Shown piece by piece: positions 51,801-60,200 of a stretch of DNA of 64,000 nucleotides (position 1 is the first letter of the stretch; each line of letters starts with the position of its first letter). The DNA is from CAVTQY01 sp963736975 (GTDB lineage: Bacteria > Pseudomonadota > Alphaproteobacteria > Acetobacterales > Acetobacteraceae): the NCBI GenBank assembly GCA_963736975.1, contig CAVTQY010000001.1:1736001-1800000 (forward strand), given 5' to 3'. A program made the translations under genes and the position numbers. A model generated the notes under the pieces. It was not told the origin of the DNA, searched no databases, and saw only the letters and a list, made by a program, of their open reading frames with translations.

Positions 51801-53299
51801 CCGCTGGCATCGCCGATGGACGGCACGGCTTCGAGCTCGCCTTCGCCCGTCCGCTCGATCCGTTCGCCCGTCACACGATCGGCGTGCGCCGGGCCGCGGA
51901 CCGCCGGCCGCTGATGCCGCCACTGGTCATCGAACCGGCGGGCCGGCTGGATGCGCCGGCCCGCGCCGCCCTTGCCACGCTGTTGCGTCAGGCCACCCAG
52001 CAGGTGCAGACGGCGACCGACGCCGAGACCCTCCTCAACCTGCTGGCCGGCGAGGCCGAGCAGGCCCGGCACGCCCGGCTGCGGCTACTGCGGCGCGAAA
52101 GCCCGACGGCCCGCCGCCGCGGCGCGAGCGATGCGCCAGCCCGCCGCGCGTTGGTGATCGACGCCGCCTGGCCGCGGCCGGACCGCGACGCCGGCTCGCA
52201 GGCGATCGTATCCCACATGCAGTCGCTGCTGCGGCTGCGCTGGCACGTCTCGTTCACCGCCACCGCGCCGCTCGGAGAGGATGCAGACGCCAAGGCGCGG
52301 CTGGAAGCGCTCGGCATCACCTGCCATGCGCTGCCCGGCGGCTCGGTCGAGGCGTTGCTGCGCGAAACCGCCGAGCGGTATCAGCTTGTGTATCTGCACC
52401 GGCTGGCGGTCGCCTCGGCCTATGCCGGACTGGCACGGCAGTATCAATCGCGGGCGCGGCTGATTTACAGCCTCGCCGACCTGCATCACCTCCGGCTGGC
52501 GCGGCAAGCGGCGGTCGAGGCACGGCCGGAGCTGGAACGGCATGCCGTTTTCGTGCGTCGCCAGGAGCTGCTGGCGGCGCATCAGGCCGATGCGGTGATC
52601 ACGCACTCCCCGGCGGAAGCCAAGCTGTTGGCGCGCGACGCGCCGGGCCTGCCCGTGGCCGTGGTGCCGTGGGCCGTGCCGGCGAACGCCTCGGCATTGC
52701 TGCCGTGGGAGGAGCGCGAAGGCGTGGTGCTGGTGGCGAACTTCCGCCACGAGCCGAACGCTGACGGGCTGCTCTGGCTCTTCCGCGAGGTGATGCCGTT
52801 GGTCTGGGCGGAGGCTCCGGTCGTCCTGAGCGTGGCCGGGGCAGAGCTGCCGGGTGCGATCGCGCGCACGCTCAGTCATCCGTTGTTGCGCCTGTTCGGC
52901 TATGTGCGCGACCTGCGGCCCTTGCTGGCTGGCTCTCGGCTCGCGGTGGCGCCACTGCGCTACGGAGCGGGGATCAAGGGCAAGGTGGTGGAGGCCTGGG
53001 CGACCGGCCTGCCCTGCGCGATGACGCCGGTCGCGGCGGAGGGGTTGCCGCTGGATGCGACGTTGAGGGCGACGGTGGCGGCCGATGCAGCGGGGCTGGC
53101 GCGGCTGATTCTGGACCTGCATGCCGACGCGGCGCGCAACGCTGCGGCGGCACGCGCCGCGCAAGCAGCGCTGCGCCGGGCGTTCAGCCAGCGCGCGGTC
53201 GATGCGGCGCTCGCCGCCGTGGTCAGCCCGGCAAAACCGGCGCAGCCGGTCAGGCGACCGACCGCTGCGCCGGAGCGCGCGGCCTTGCACGTGGGATAG
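48866..53299 (+). CDS. Giant fusion: beta-strand repeats - Hint domain - GT4 glycosyltransferase
   Basis: A 1477-residue protein in one uninterrupted frame (ATG 48866 after GAGGGAG). Residues 1-730 are glycine/threonine-rich repeats of the passenger type (GNLTIDAGGAF, GSLTVTDPGSSF, GTLTVSHGGS). A Hint domain follows: C734 in VACYLAGTLIL, VPMESLTIGDRVITRSG and YVSPEHAMYIDRVLIPARHL. About 930-1040 is a GWAW.../HGFELAFA module of unknown function. Residues 1095-1440 are a GT4-like glycosyltransferase (LVIDAAWPRPDRDAGSQAIV, ANFRHEPNADGLLWL, APLRYGAGIKGKVVEAW). No Sec signal is seen; export by a type I system is one possibility. Confidence 0.82.
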   Translation: MSNTFTWNTTNGVWSVGSNWTDITSATPGPPTSTDVADFFANGGTISGTGTALQANFAGNNLWTLAGNFSVGTGVVAPGSGTAGDVEVQSGTWALSHGIFVGQGGTGTVIVGNGATISTGGTFNAVGYLAGSDGNLTIDAGGAFVSTLAPQTNIYGLVIGAAGSSGSFAAATGSVLVTGTGALLDTNGHSLQVGLQGNGTLTVSHGGSVIAGTPNSRILNAVEVGNHGTTGSVIVTDPGSQFTANGFFGVGREGDGSLLVENQGRVVIGVDGTGNNGELGIGGTGSAVVSGSTIFYVGGHGSGTVTSGGDLFSQLDVNIGSNGVDGDLDINNAGTVEAGNRILIGNSRTVASGTTIISHSGTTITTGTTVLTSNGVVNVGPGGVLKADGSGITSPGTAAITVSAGAGSTGTLNVTGIGALVDSNGYRISIGSQGTGSMTVSQGGTAEAGSPFAGDPAAVLGFNANGTGSLTVTDPGSSFIAAGDLIVGNAGTGTLFVLNAATVTADQVDIGSASGAIGSVDVAGNNALLSITGALNIGISGTADLTIGTGGTVSAATPSIGGIGTITLAGGTLDPIATLTNAGIISGFGALDDALVNNSNVIAESGELEVTGPISGSGNLTIDPVGTLDVSGSIAAGQSVTFAGADATLILGTPGNQFTDPILSLQDDDRIELAGLSISGAFFTQSSTPDVGTITVTGSETYIFNDVTFAAGANTNFTVGNDPTTGNDFLQVACYLAGTLILTDRGEVPMESLTIGDRVITRSGEAKPIKWLGRRSYAGAFAAANPDLAPILIRAGALAEGTPRRDLYVSPEHAMYIDRVLIPARHLVNGSSILAMRDIDPIRYFHIELQEHDVIYAEGAAAETFIDCDSRGIFHNAAEFAALYPNAEPSAWRFCAKVVERGRKLAAINARLAARAARLGLSSPAGPLEGHIDHADHAGISGWAWCRATPLAPVRLEILVDGTVAATVLADRRREDLRAAGIADGRHGFELAFARPLDPFARHTIGVRRAADRRPLMPPLVIEPAGRLDAPARAALATLLRQATQQVQTATDAETLLNLLAGEAEQARHARLRLLRRESPTARRRGASDAPARRALVIDAAWPRPDRDAGSQAIVSHMQSLLRLRWHVSFTATAPLGEDADAKARLEALGITCHALPGGSVEALLRETAERYQLVYLHRLAVASAYAGLARQYQSRARLIYSLADLHHLRLARQAAVEARPELERHAVFVRRQELLAAHQADAVITHSPAEAKLLARDAPGLPVAVVPWAVPANASALLPWEEREGVVLVANFRHEPNADGLLWLFREVMPLVWAEAPVVLSVAGAELPGAIARTLSHPLLRLFGYVRDLRPLLAGSRLAVAPLRYGAGIKGKVVEAWATGLPCAMTPVAAEGLPLDATLRATVAADAAGLARLILDLHADAARNAAAARAAQAALRRAFSQRAVDAALAAVVSPAKPAQPVRRPTAAPERAALHVG

Positions 53300-53409
53300 G
53301 CAGGCCGCTCCGCCAAACCTGTCTCCCACTGGCGTTTCGCCACGCCGCCTTGCTACAGTGCCCGGACGATTCGCCCGGTCCGGGCGCGGTCGTTTGGGGT
53401 TGTCGTGCG

Positions 53410-54534
53410 ATGAAACTGAAGGCGGACCGCGCCTCGTTGCTCAAGGCGCTCGCCCACGTGCAGAGCGTGGTCGAAAAGCGGAACACCATTCCGATCCTGG
53501 CGAATGTCCTGATCGCCGTGCGTGACGGGAAACTCACTCTCACTGCCACGGACATGGAGATCGCCATCGTCGAGGACGTACCGGCGAGCACCGTGCGCAC
53601 CGGCGCCTGCACCGCCCCCGCAGCCACCCTGTACGAGATCGTCCGCAAGCTGCCCGACGGCGCGGAAGTGGAACTCGATCATCCGGGCGGCGACGCCCAG
53701 TTGGAACTGCGCTCGGGCCGCTACGACACCAAGCTCGTGGTGCTGCCGGTCGAGGATTTCCCGTCGATGACGGCCGGGGCGTTGCCGCACCGGTTCAGCC
53801 TCTCGGCACTGCAGCTCCGTGGGGTGATCGACCGCACGCGCTTCGCCATCAGCACGGAGGAAACGCGCTATTACCTCAACGGCATCTACATTCACCCAAC
53901 GGAAAGCGAAGGCGTCCGGGTCTTGCGCGCTGTGGCGACGGACGGGCACCGGCTGGCCAGGGTGGAGGAGCCGCTGCCAGACGGTGCCGGCTCGATGCCG
54001 GGGGTGATCATCCCCCGCAAGACCGTCACCGAGTTGCGCAAGCTGCTGGACGAGGTCAGCGGCAATGTCGAGGTCGCGCTGTCCGACACCCGCATTCAGT
54101 TCCACGTCGAGGCTGTGATGCTGACCAGCAAACTGATCGACGGCACCTTCCCGGAATACGAACGGGTCATCCCGCGCGGCAATGACAAGGTGCTGCGGGT
54201 GAGCAAGAAGGACTTCTCCGACGCGGTCGGGCGCGTCGCCGCGATCTCTTCCGAGCGGTCGCGGCCGGTGAAGCTGACGCTCTCGCGCGACCTGCTGGTG
54301 CTGTCGGCATCCAGCCCGGAGCAGGGCACCGCCAGCGAGGAGCTGGACGAAGGCCGCGTGACATACGACGCCGGGCCATTGGAGATCGGCTTCCAGGCCC
54401 GCTACCTCAACGATATCACCGACCAGATCGCCGGAGATGTGGAGTTCCGCTTTTCGGACGGCTCCGCACCGACGGTGGTGCGCGATGCGACGGATGCCAG
54501 CGCGCTGTATGTGCTGATGCCAATGCGTGTCTAG
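53410..54534 (+). CDS. dnaN: DNA polymerase III subunit beta (sliding clamp)
   Basis: A 374-residue DnaN clamp, the usual length. It starts MKLKADRASLLKALAHVQSV and has NTIPILANVLIAVRDGKLTL, TRFAISTEETRYYLNGIYIH, VATDGHRLARVEEPL and the C-terminal YVLMPMRV that carries the polymerase-binding pocket. I start at the ATG at 53410; upstream codons open in the same frame are not DnaN. It is followed by recF and gyrB; dnaA is not in the window, so the origin may be elsewhere. Confidence 0.96.
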   Translation: MKLKADRASLLKALAHVQSVVEKRNTIPILANVLIAVRDGKLTLTATDMEIAIVEDVPASTVRTGACTAPAATLYEIVRKLPDGAEVELDHPGGDAQLELRSGRYDTKLVVLPVEDFPSMTAGALPHRFSLSALQLRGVIDRTRFAISTEETRYYLNGIYIHPTESEGVRVLRAVATDGHRLARVEEPLPDGAGSMPGVIIPRKTVTELRKLLDEVSGNVEVALSDTRIQFHVEAVMLTSKLIDGTFPEYERVIPRGNDKVLRVSKKDFSDAVGRVAAISSERSRPVKLTLSRDLLVLSASSPEQGTASEELDEGRVTYDAGPLEIGFQARYLNDITDQIAGDVEFRFSDGSAPTVVRDATDASALYVLMPMRV

Positions 54535-54536
54535 GT

Positions 54537-55781
54537 ATGGCCCCCCCTTCACCTCTCCCGCTTGCGGGAGAGGTCGGTTGGCGCAGCGAACCGAGTGAGG
54601 GTGCCGCCCTCCGTCTGGAACGTCTCAGCCTTACCGAATTTCGCAACTACGCCGCACTGACCTGGCGCCCGGCGGCGCGCATCACCGTGCTGTTCGGACC
54701 GAATGGCAGCGGCAAGACCAACCTGCTGGAAGCCGTATCGCTCCTGATGCCCGGCCGCGGCCTGCGTAACGCGCGCACTGTCGAGCTGGCGCGGCGGGGA
54801 ACCGGCGCGATCGGCCGCTGGGCCGTTGCCGGCCGGTTTACCGGCCTCGACGGCACCGTCGATATCGGTACCGGCAGCCCGCCCGAGGGACCGGTGGACC
54901 GACGCGTCTTCCGCCTCGACGGCGCCGTGCCGCGCAGCCAGGCCGAGGTGGCGGCCCGCGTCGCCGCGGTCTGGCTCACCCCGGCGATGGACCGGCTGTT
55001 CACCGAGGCTCCCTCCGGCCGCCGGCGCTTTCTGGATCGTCTGGTCTGGGCGCTCGAACCGGGACATGCGCGCGAGATCGCGGCCCATGACGCGGCGATG
55101 AGCGGGCGCAACCGCCTGCTGGCGCAAGGGAGCCGGGATCTCGCTTGGCTCGCCGGGCTGGAGGATGCAATGGCGCGGCACGCGGTAGCGGCGACTGCCG
55201 CGCGCATGGGCTTGGTCGCGCGCCTCGGAGCCATGCTGGAGGCAGGCGTGGTGCAGGGCTTTCCGCCGGTGCGGCCGGGGCTGGATTGCCCGATCGCGCA
55301 ACGCCTCGCCGAGGCGCCGGCGGTCGAGGTGGAGGACTGGCTGCGGCGCACATTGGCGGAAACCCGGACACGCGACGCAGCCGCCGGCTCGGCCGCCCTC
55401 GGCGCGCATCGCTGCGACCTTACGGTGACCGATCAGGCCACCGGGATGTCCGGCGGGCTGGCCAGTACCGGTGAGCAGAAGTCGATGTTGCTCGGGCTCA
55501 TTCTCGCCCATGCGGCGCTGATCGCCGAAGCCCGCGGCTTCGCCCCTCTGCTGCTGCTGGATGAACCCGCCGTGCATCTCGACCAGGCGCGGCGAGAGGC
55601 CTTGTTTGCCGGGCTGGTCCGCCTGCCCGCCCAGGCATTGCTGACCGGCGTCGACGCCGAGATATTCACCCCGCTGGCGGGTGCCGCCGAAGGCTGGCGA
55701 ACCGGCGGCGGACAGCTTGTGCGCGACCCGCGTTTTCGCCCGCCGGAGGCTGTTTTGGGCACTGTCCGCGAGCCGCCGTAG
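54537..55781 (+). CDS. recF: DNA replication and repair protein RecF, with a repeat-derived N-terminal extension
   Basis: A 414-residue SMC-like ATPase for gap repair and recombination. The Walker A motif is FGPNGSGKTNLLE with G54 and K60; Walker B-like LLLLDEPAVHLD is in the C-terminal half. In typical RecF proteins the P-loop lies near residue 30. Here it is about 24 residues later because codons 2-26 (ending SEPSEGAAL) are the family A palindromic repeat. The only in-frame ATG is 54537, two bases after the dnaN stop. The repeat has evidently displaced the original start region. Confidence 0.93.
   Translation: MAPPSPLPLAGEVGWRSEPSEGAALRLERLSLTEFRNYAALTWRPAARITVLFGPNGSGKTNLLEAVSLLMPGRGLRNARTVELARRGTGAIGRWAVAGRFTGLDGTVDIGTGSPPEGPVDRRVFRLDGAVPRSQAEVAARVAAVWLTPAMDRLFTEAPSGRRRFLDRLVWALEPGHAREIAAHDAAMSGRNRLLAQGSRDLAWLAGLEDAMARHAVAATAARMGLVARLGAMLEAGVVQGFPPVRPGLDCPIAQRLAEAPAVEVEDWLRRTLAETRTRDAAAGSAALGAHRCDLTVTDQATGMSGGLASTGEQKSMLLGLILAHAALIAEARGFAPLLLLDEPAVHLDQARREALFAGLVRLPAQALLTGVDAEIFTPLAGAAEGWRTGGGQLVRDPRFRPPEAVLGTVREPP
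54552..54601 (+). repeat. Dispersed double-hairpin repeat, family A, copy 4, inside recF
   Basis: The first hairpin, CTCTCCCGCTTGCGGGAGAG, is perfect; the second region is GTCGGTTGGCGCAGCGAACC followed by GAGTGAGGG. In the recF frame it reads PLPLAGEVGWRSEPSEG. It is in phase with the gene and contains no stop codon. Confidence 0.88.
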
Positions 55782-55830
55782 CGGCTATATATCTAGAGTA
55801 TCCAAGCAACCTCCGGAGTTGTCCGTCGGC

Positions 55831-58272
55831 ATGTCCGAAAACGCCGCGTCGCAGCCTGATTCCAACGCCTCAGGTGCTTATGACGCGTCCTCCATTTCCG
55901 TCCTCAAAGGGCTCGAAGCCGTACGCAAGCGGCCGGGCATGTATATCGGCGACACCGATGACGGTTCCGGCCTGCATCATATGGCCTTCGAAATCATCGA
56001 CAACGCCGTGGACGAGGCCCAGGCCGGCTTCGCCACAAGCTGCGAGGTGGTCCTGAACGGCGATGCGAGCGTCACCGTCCGTGACGATGGCCGCGGCATC
56101 CCGACCGACATTCATTCCGAAGAAGGCGTCTCGGCAGCCGAGGTCGTCCTGACGCGCCTGCATGCGGGCGGAAAATTCAACCAGAACAGCTACAAGGTCT
56201 CCGGCGGCCTGCACGGTGTCGGTGCGGCCGTGGTGAACGCGCTATCCGAGTGGATGGAGGTGCGGATCTGGCGCGACGGGCTCGAGCATTTCATCCGGTT
56301 CCGCAACGGCGATGCCGAGGCGCCGCTGGCCGTGGTCGGCCCCACGGAGCGCGCCAGCGGCAGCGAGATCACCTACAAGCCGAGCCCTGCCACCTTCACG
56401 CACACTGAATATGATTTTGCGCTGCTGGAACGGCGCCTGCGCGAGCTCGCCTTCCTGAACTCAGGCCTGACGATCCGCTTGCGCGACGAACGGCACACGC
56501 CGGCCCAGGAAGTGGTGATGCGCTATGATGGCGGCCTCGTTGCTTTCGTGGAATGGCTGGACCGCGGCAAGACGCCGGTTTTCGCGCCGCCGATCAGCCG
56601 CAAAACCGCCGACGACCAGCAGGGCGTCCGCGTCGAATTCGCCCTCTCCTGGAACGACAGCTTCCACGAGACGATGCTGTGCTTCACCAACAACATCCCG
56701 CAGCGCGACGGCGGCACGCATCTGGCCGGCTTCCGCGCCGCGCTGACCCGCGTGGTCACAAAATACGCCGAAGGGATGGGCAAGAAGGAGCAGTTGCAGC
56801 TCGTCGGCGAGGACATGCGCGAAGGCATGACCGCGGTGCTGTCGGTGAAGGTGCCGGACCCGAAATTCTCCTCGCAGACCAAGGACAAGCTGGTCAGTTC
56901 CGAGGTGCAGCCGGTGGTGCAGGCGGCGGTGGCGGACGCCATCGCGCACTGGTTCGAGACGCACCCCAAGGAAGCGAAATCGGTGGTGCAGAAGGTGATG
57001 GACGCCGCCGCCGCGCGCGAGGCTGCACGCAAGGCTCGCGAGCTGACGCGGCGCAAGGGCGTGCTGGATGTCTCCACCCTGCCCGGCAAGCTCGCCGACT
57101 GTCAGGAGCGCGATCCGGCAAAATCCGAGATTTTCATCGTGGAGGGCGATTCCGCCGGCGGCTCGGCCAAACAGGGCCGCGACCGGAAGTTCCAGGCCAT
57201 CCTGCCGCTCCGAGGCAAGATCCTGAACGTCGAGCGCGCCCGGTTCGATCGCATGCTGGGCAGCCAGGAGATCGGCACGCTGATCACCGCGCTGGGCACC
57301 GGCATCGGGCGGGGGGAGCCGGAGCAGGGCGGCTTCGACGTCAGCAAGCTGCGCTACCACCGCATCGTCATCATGACCGACGCCGATGTGGACGGCTCGC
57401 ATATCCGCACCCTGCTGCTGACTTTCTTCTTCCGCCAGATGCCGCAACTGATCGATCGCGGGCATCTCTTCATCGCTCAGCCGCCGCTCTACCGCGCCAA
57501 GCGCGGCAACGACGAGCGCTACCTCAAGGAGGATCGCGCGCTCGAGGACTTCCTGCTCGATAAGGCGCTGCACGAGGCGCGGCTGACCTACGCCGATGGC
57601 CGCGACTACGCCGGGGACGAGCTGCGGGGCGAGATCGGCTGGTTGCGCGAGGCCGCGCTGCGCTTGGGCCGGATGTCCTCCACCGCGCCGGTGACCGTGC
57701 TGGAACAGGCGGCGATCGCCGGAGCACTGACGCCTGATGCCGGGCGTGCCGTCGCTTCCGCTCAGACCCTTGCGGCGCGGCTCGATGCCGTGTCGCAGCC
57801 GACCGAGCGCGGCTGGGTGGTTGCCGCCGACGGCGCCGGCCTGACGATGGGCCGGGTCGTGCGTGGCGTGACCGAGAAATACACGCTCGACCCGCCCAGC
57901 CTGCGCAGCGCCGAGGCGCGCTGGCTCGCTGAACGGGCCTCGGCGCTGATGGAGCGGTTCGGATCGCCGGCCCGGCTGAAGCTCGACGGCCAGGAGGCCG
58001 AGGTTCAGGGTCCGGCGACTGCCTTCGAACGCGTGCTGGCGCATGGCCGGCGCGGCCTGACCATCCAGCGCTTCAAGGGCCTGGGCGAGATGAACCCCGA
58101 CCAGCTCTGGCAAACCACGCTCGACCCGGCCTCTCGCACATTGTTGCAGGTGAAAGTGGGCGATCTGGAGGACGCGGCGCAAGTGTTCAGTACGCTGATG
58201 GGCGACGTGGTCGAGCCGCGCCGCGAGTTCATTGTCGGCAATGCACTGAAGGTGGCAAACCTGGACGTGTAA
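55831..58272 (+). CDS. gyrB: DNA gyrase subunit B
   Basis: An 813-residue type II topoisomerase ATPase subunit. GHKL ATPase blocks: VRKRPGMYIGDTDDGSGLHH, EIIDNAVDEAQAG and VSGGLHGVGAAVVNALS. The Toprim domain has FIVEGDSAGGSAKQGRDR and IVIMTDADVDGSHIRTLLL, and the C-terminus ends with KGLGEMNPDQLWQTTLDPAS. I start at the ATG at 55831; upstream codons in the frame belong to the recF tail. The IS630 element lies immediately downstream. Confidence 0.96.
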   Translation: MSENAASQPDSNASGAYDASSISVLKGLEAVRKRPGMYIGDTDDGSGLHHMAFEIIDNAVDEAQAGFATSCEVVLNGDASVTVRDDGRGIPTDIHSEEGVSAAEVVLTRLHAGGKFNQNSYKVSGGLHGVGAAVVNALSEWMEVRIWRDGLEHFIRFRNGDAEAPLAVVGPTERASGSEITYKPSPATFTHTEYDFALLERRLRELAFLNSGLTIRLRDERHTPAQEVVMRYDGGLVAFVEWLDRGKTPVFAPPISRKTADDQQGVRVEFALSWNDSFHETMLCFTNNIPQRDGGTHLAGFRAALTRVVTKYAEGMGKKEQLQLVGEDMREGMTAVLSVKVPDPKFSSQTKDKLVSSEVQPVVQAAVADAIAHWFETHPKEAKSVVQKVMDAAAAREAARKARELTRRKGVLDVSTLPGKLADCQERDPAKSEIFIVEGDSAGGSAKQGRDRKFQAILPLRGKILNVERARFDRMLGSQEIGTLITALGTGIGRGEPEQGGFDVSKLRYHRIVIMTDADVDGSHIRTLLLTFFFRQMPQLIDRGHLFIAQPPLYRAKRGNDERYLKEDRALEDFLLDKALHEARLTYADGRDYAGDELRGEIGWLREAALRLGRMSSTAPVTVLEQAAIAGALTPDAGRAVASAQTLAARLDAVSQPTERGWVVAADGAGLTMGRVVRGVTEKYTLDPPSLRSAEARWLAERASALMERFGSPARLKLDGQEAEVQGPATAFERVLAHGRRGLTIQRFKGLGEMNPDQLWQTTLDPASRTLLQVKVGDLEDAAQVFSTLMGDVVEPRREFIVGNALKVANLDV

Positions 58273-58291
58273 TCCTGACGGATGTCGGTTT

Positions 58292-58334
58292 AGCCATAAT
58301 GTGTCATTTTACAGCCATAAAATGTCACTGTAAC
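58292..58334. repeat. Imperfect tandem repeat beside gyrB
   Basis: Two adjacent 21-22 base units, AGCCATAATGTGTCATTTTA (C) and AGCCATAAAATGTCACTGTA (AC), differ by a few bases. AT-rich TGTCA-containing repeats of this kind are found at the ends of some insertion sequences. No further part of such an element is present; the IS630 element begins at 58341. Confidence 0.5.
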
Positions 58335-58340
58335 GAATAA

Positions 58341-59520
58341 TACCAACCGCCCGCACCAATGACTCGAACGTGCATCGGCGCGGCTCGGCGCGGTGTGATT
58401 CGCTGTCCCCTGGCGGATGGAGGGACGGCGAATGACCGTGGCGATCACACGTTTGGACCTGTCGGCGGCTGATCTTCGCCGGGAGGCAGCCTGCACCGAG
58501 GATGCGAAAGCGGCGCGGCGGATGCTGGCGATTGCGCTGCTGTTGGACGGCTGGTCGCGGGAGGCCGCGGCGCAGGCTTGTGCGATGGACCGCCAGACGT
58601 TGCGTGACTGGGTGCACCGCTACAACGAGCGCGGGCTGGAGGGTCTGTATGATCGGCTGCGCCGGAATGGGCCGCCGCCTCGGCTGTCGGCCGAGCAGCA
58701 GGCCGCGGTGGCCGGCTGGGTGGAGCAGGGGCCGGACCTGGAGCGGGACGGGGTGGTGCGCTGGCGCCGTGTCGATCTGCAACTGCGGATCAGGCAAGAG
58801 TTTGCCGTTGATTTGCACGAACGCACGGTGGGCAAGCTGGTGCGCAAGCTGTCGTTCCGACGCCTCTCGGTGCGTCCGCAGCATCCGCGGAGCAGGCCGG
58901 AGGAGCAAGTGGATTTCAGCATCGGTTCGCGGCTCTTGTAACCGCCGCACTGCCGCCCGAGGCAGCCGGCAAGCCAGTGGAGGTCTGGTTCACGGACGAA
59001 GCCCGGGTGGGGCAGCAGGGGCGATAACCCGGATGTGGGCGAAACGCGGCTCCCGTCCGCGTGCTCCGCGGGATCGACGCGACCAGTGGGCTTATCTGTT
59101 CGGCGCGATCTGTCCGCAGCGCAGCACCGGCGCGGCGATCGTCATGCCGGAGGTGAACATCGCGGCGATGAACGAACATCTGGCTGCGATCAGCCGACGC
59201 GTGTCGGCGGGCGCGATCGCGGTTCTGGTGCTGGATGGCGCCGGTTGGCACAGCTCGCCGCGGCTCAGGCTGCCGGACAACATCGTGCTTTTACCGTTGC
59301 CGCCCTACGCGCCCGAACTCAACCCGGTGGAGAATGTCTGGGAATTCCTGCGCGGCAACCTGCTCAGCCACCGCGTCTGGGATACCTACGAAGCCATTAT
59401 CCTCGAGGCATGTTGTCACGCTTGGAACCAGCTCATCGCCGCGCCGGAGCGCATCGCTTCCATTACGCAACGCGCCTGGGCCAAATGGTCCGGACCGGTC
59501 ATCGGATAGGGCGGTTGGTA
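58341..59520 (+). mobile_element. IS630-family insertion sequence (1180 bp), transposase disabled
   Basis: The ends are inverted repeats: TACCAACCGCCC at 58341-58352 and its complement GGGCGGTTGGTA at 59509-59520, both beginning or ending with the TA that IS630 elements duplicate. Between them lies a transposase with two frameshifts. Left flank is ACGAATAA; right flank is TAAGTAG. It inserted between gyrB and a RidA gene. Confidence 0.85.
58432..59509 (+). pseudogene. IS630-type transposase, two one-base deletions
   Basis: The N-terminal helix-turn-helix part reads SREAAAQACAMDRQTLRDWV HRYNERGLEGLYDR in frame one (to 58915). One missing base near 58915 changes to QHRFAALVTAALPPEAAGKP VEVWFTDEARVGQQG, which carries the first DDE aspartate. 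Another near 59022 leads to ITRMWAKRGSRPRAPRDRRD and on to VLVLDGAGWHSS and PPYAPELNPVENVWEFLR with the second aspartate and the glutamate. All catalytic residues survive, but the reading frame does not. Programmed frameshifting exists in other IS families, yet two deletions suggest decay or sequencing error. Confidence 0.85.
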
Positions 59521-59527
59521 TAAGTAG

Positions 59528-60003
59528 TTGTATCTGGTTCACAACAGCTATTGGCTGGCGCAATGGCGGGAACACGTCAGGGAGTATATCAAGCAGGCTG
59601 ACGCGAGTTGGCCCGCTGTTGCCGATCTGCAGGACCCGATCATCGTCGGACCACCCTGCGCCGCCTCTCCACCCACGACCCAGGTTGCTCTACGCGAGGG
59701 CGGTCGTTGGCTGATAGTCGGTGGTCAGGTCGCGCGCGACGATGCCGGGAATGTCGTCGGCAAGGGCGATATGCGGGCGCAGATAGAGCAGGTTGGAAAC
59801 AACGTCGACGCGTGCCTCAAAGCCGGCGGCTCAACAGTCAACGATATCGTCTTCACGGTCACCCACGTTGCAGCACCCACGGAATTAGACAAATAGGCCG
59901 ATCTGCTCCCGCGCTATTTCGGACCACCTTCGCCGAAGAGCACCACGGTCCCTGCGCCACAGTTGTCCTGTTGGAAGTCGAGGCCTTCGCAGCGATTAAG
60001 TAG
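59528..60003 (+). pseudogene. RidA-family (YjgF/UK114) protein remnant
   Basis: Codons after 59670 read TTQVALREGGRWLIVGGQVA, RDDAGNVVGKGDMRAQIEQV and KAGGSTVNDIVFTVTHVAAP, the RidA enamine-deaminase fold. A TAG follows (ELDK-stop-ADLLPRYFGPP), where the family has a tyrosine, and a later one-base shift leads to VVLLEVEAFAAIK. The first 45 codons (YLVHNSYWLAQWREHVREYI) do not resemble RidA and follow the IS directly, so the 5' part may be foreign. It probably once belonged with the hydrolase and racemase-like genes to its right. Confidence 0.7.
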
Positions 60004-60119
60004 GAACCGCACGCACGGTTCGAAGCGTGGAGAGGGCGAGAGCCCTTTCCGATCCCTATCGAAGCCACAGTCGGCGGCTTCGTAGATTAGTTTACTCTCT
60101 ATTTTCGCAGATAAAGTCG

Positions 60120-60185
60120 TGGATGCCCAGCCCGAGCTTGTCCTCGGGCCGGCTTTTGGCCGGACCCCTGGGCCGGCCATGACGA
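60120..60185. repeat. GC-rich palindromic intergenic element
   Basis: The stretch beginning TGGATGCCCAGCCCGAGC and ending GGGCCGGCCATGACG contains nested inverted repeats (GGCCGGCTTTTGGCCGG, and GGCCGGCC near the end). Elements with CCATGAC/GTGGATGCC ends are common intergenic repeats in alphaproteobacteria. It lies between the convergent RidA remnant and hydrolase genes and may also terminate transcription. Confidence 0.45.
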
Positions 60186-60200
60186 TTCTCGCCGTGTCGA

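Noticed and set aside
53300..53409. Replication origin next to dnaN
   Set aside because: No dnaA, no cluster of DnaA boxes and no AT-rich unwinding region are visible in this short interval.
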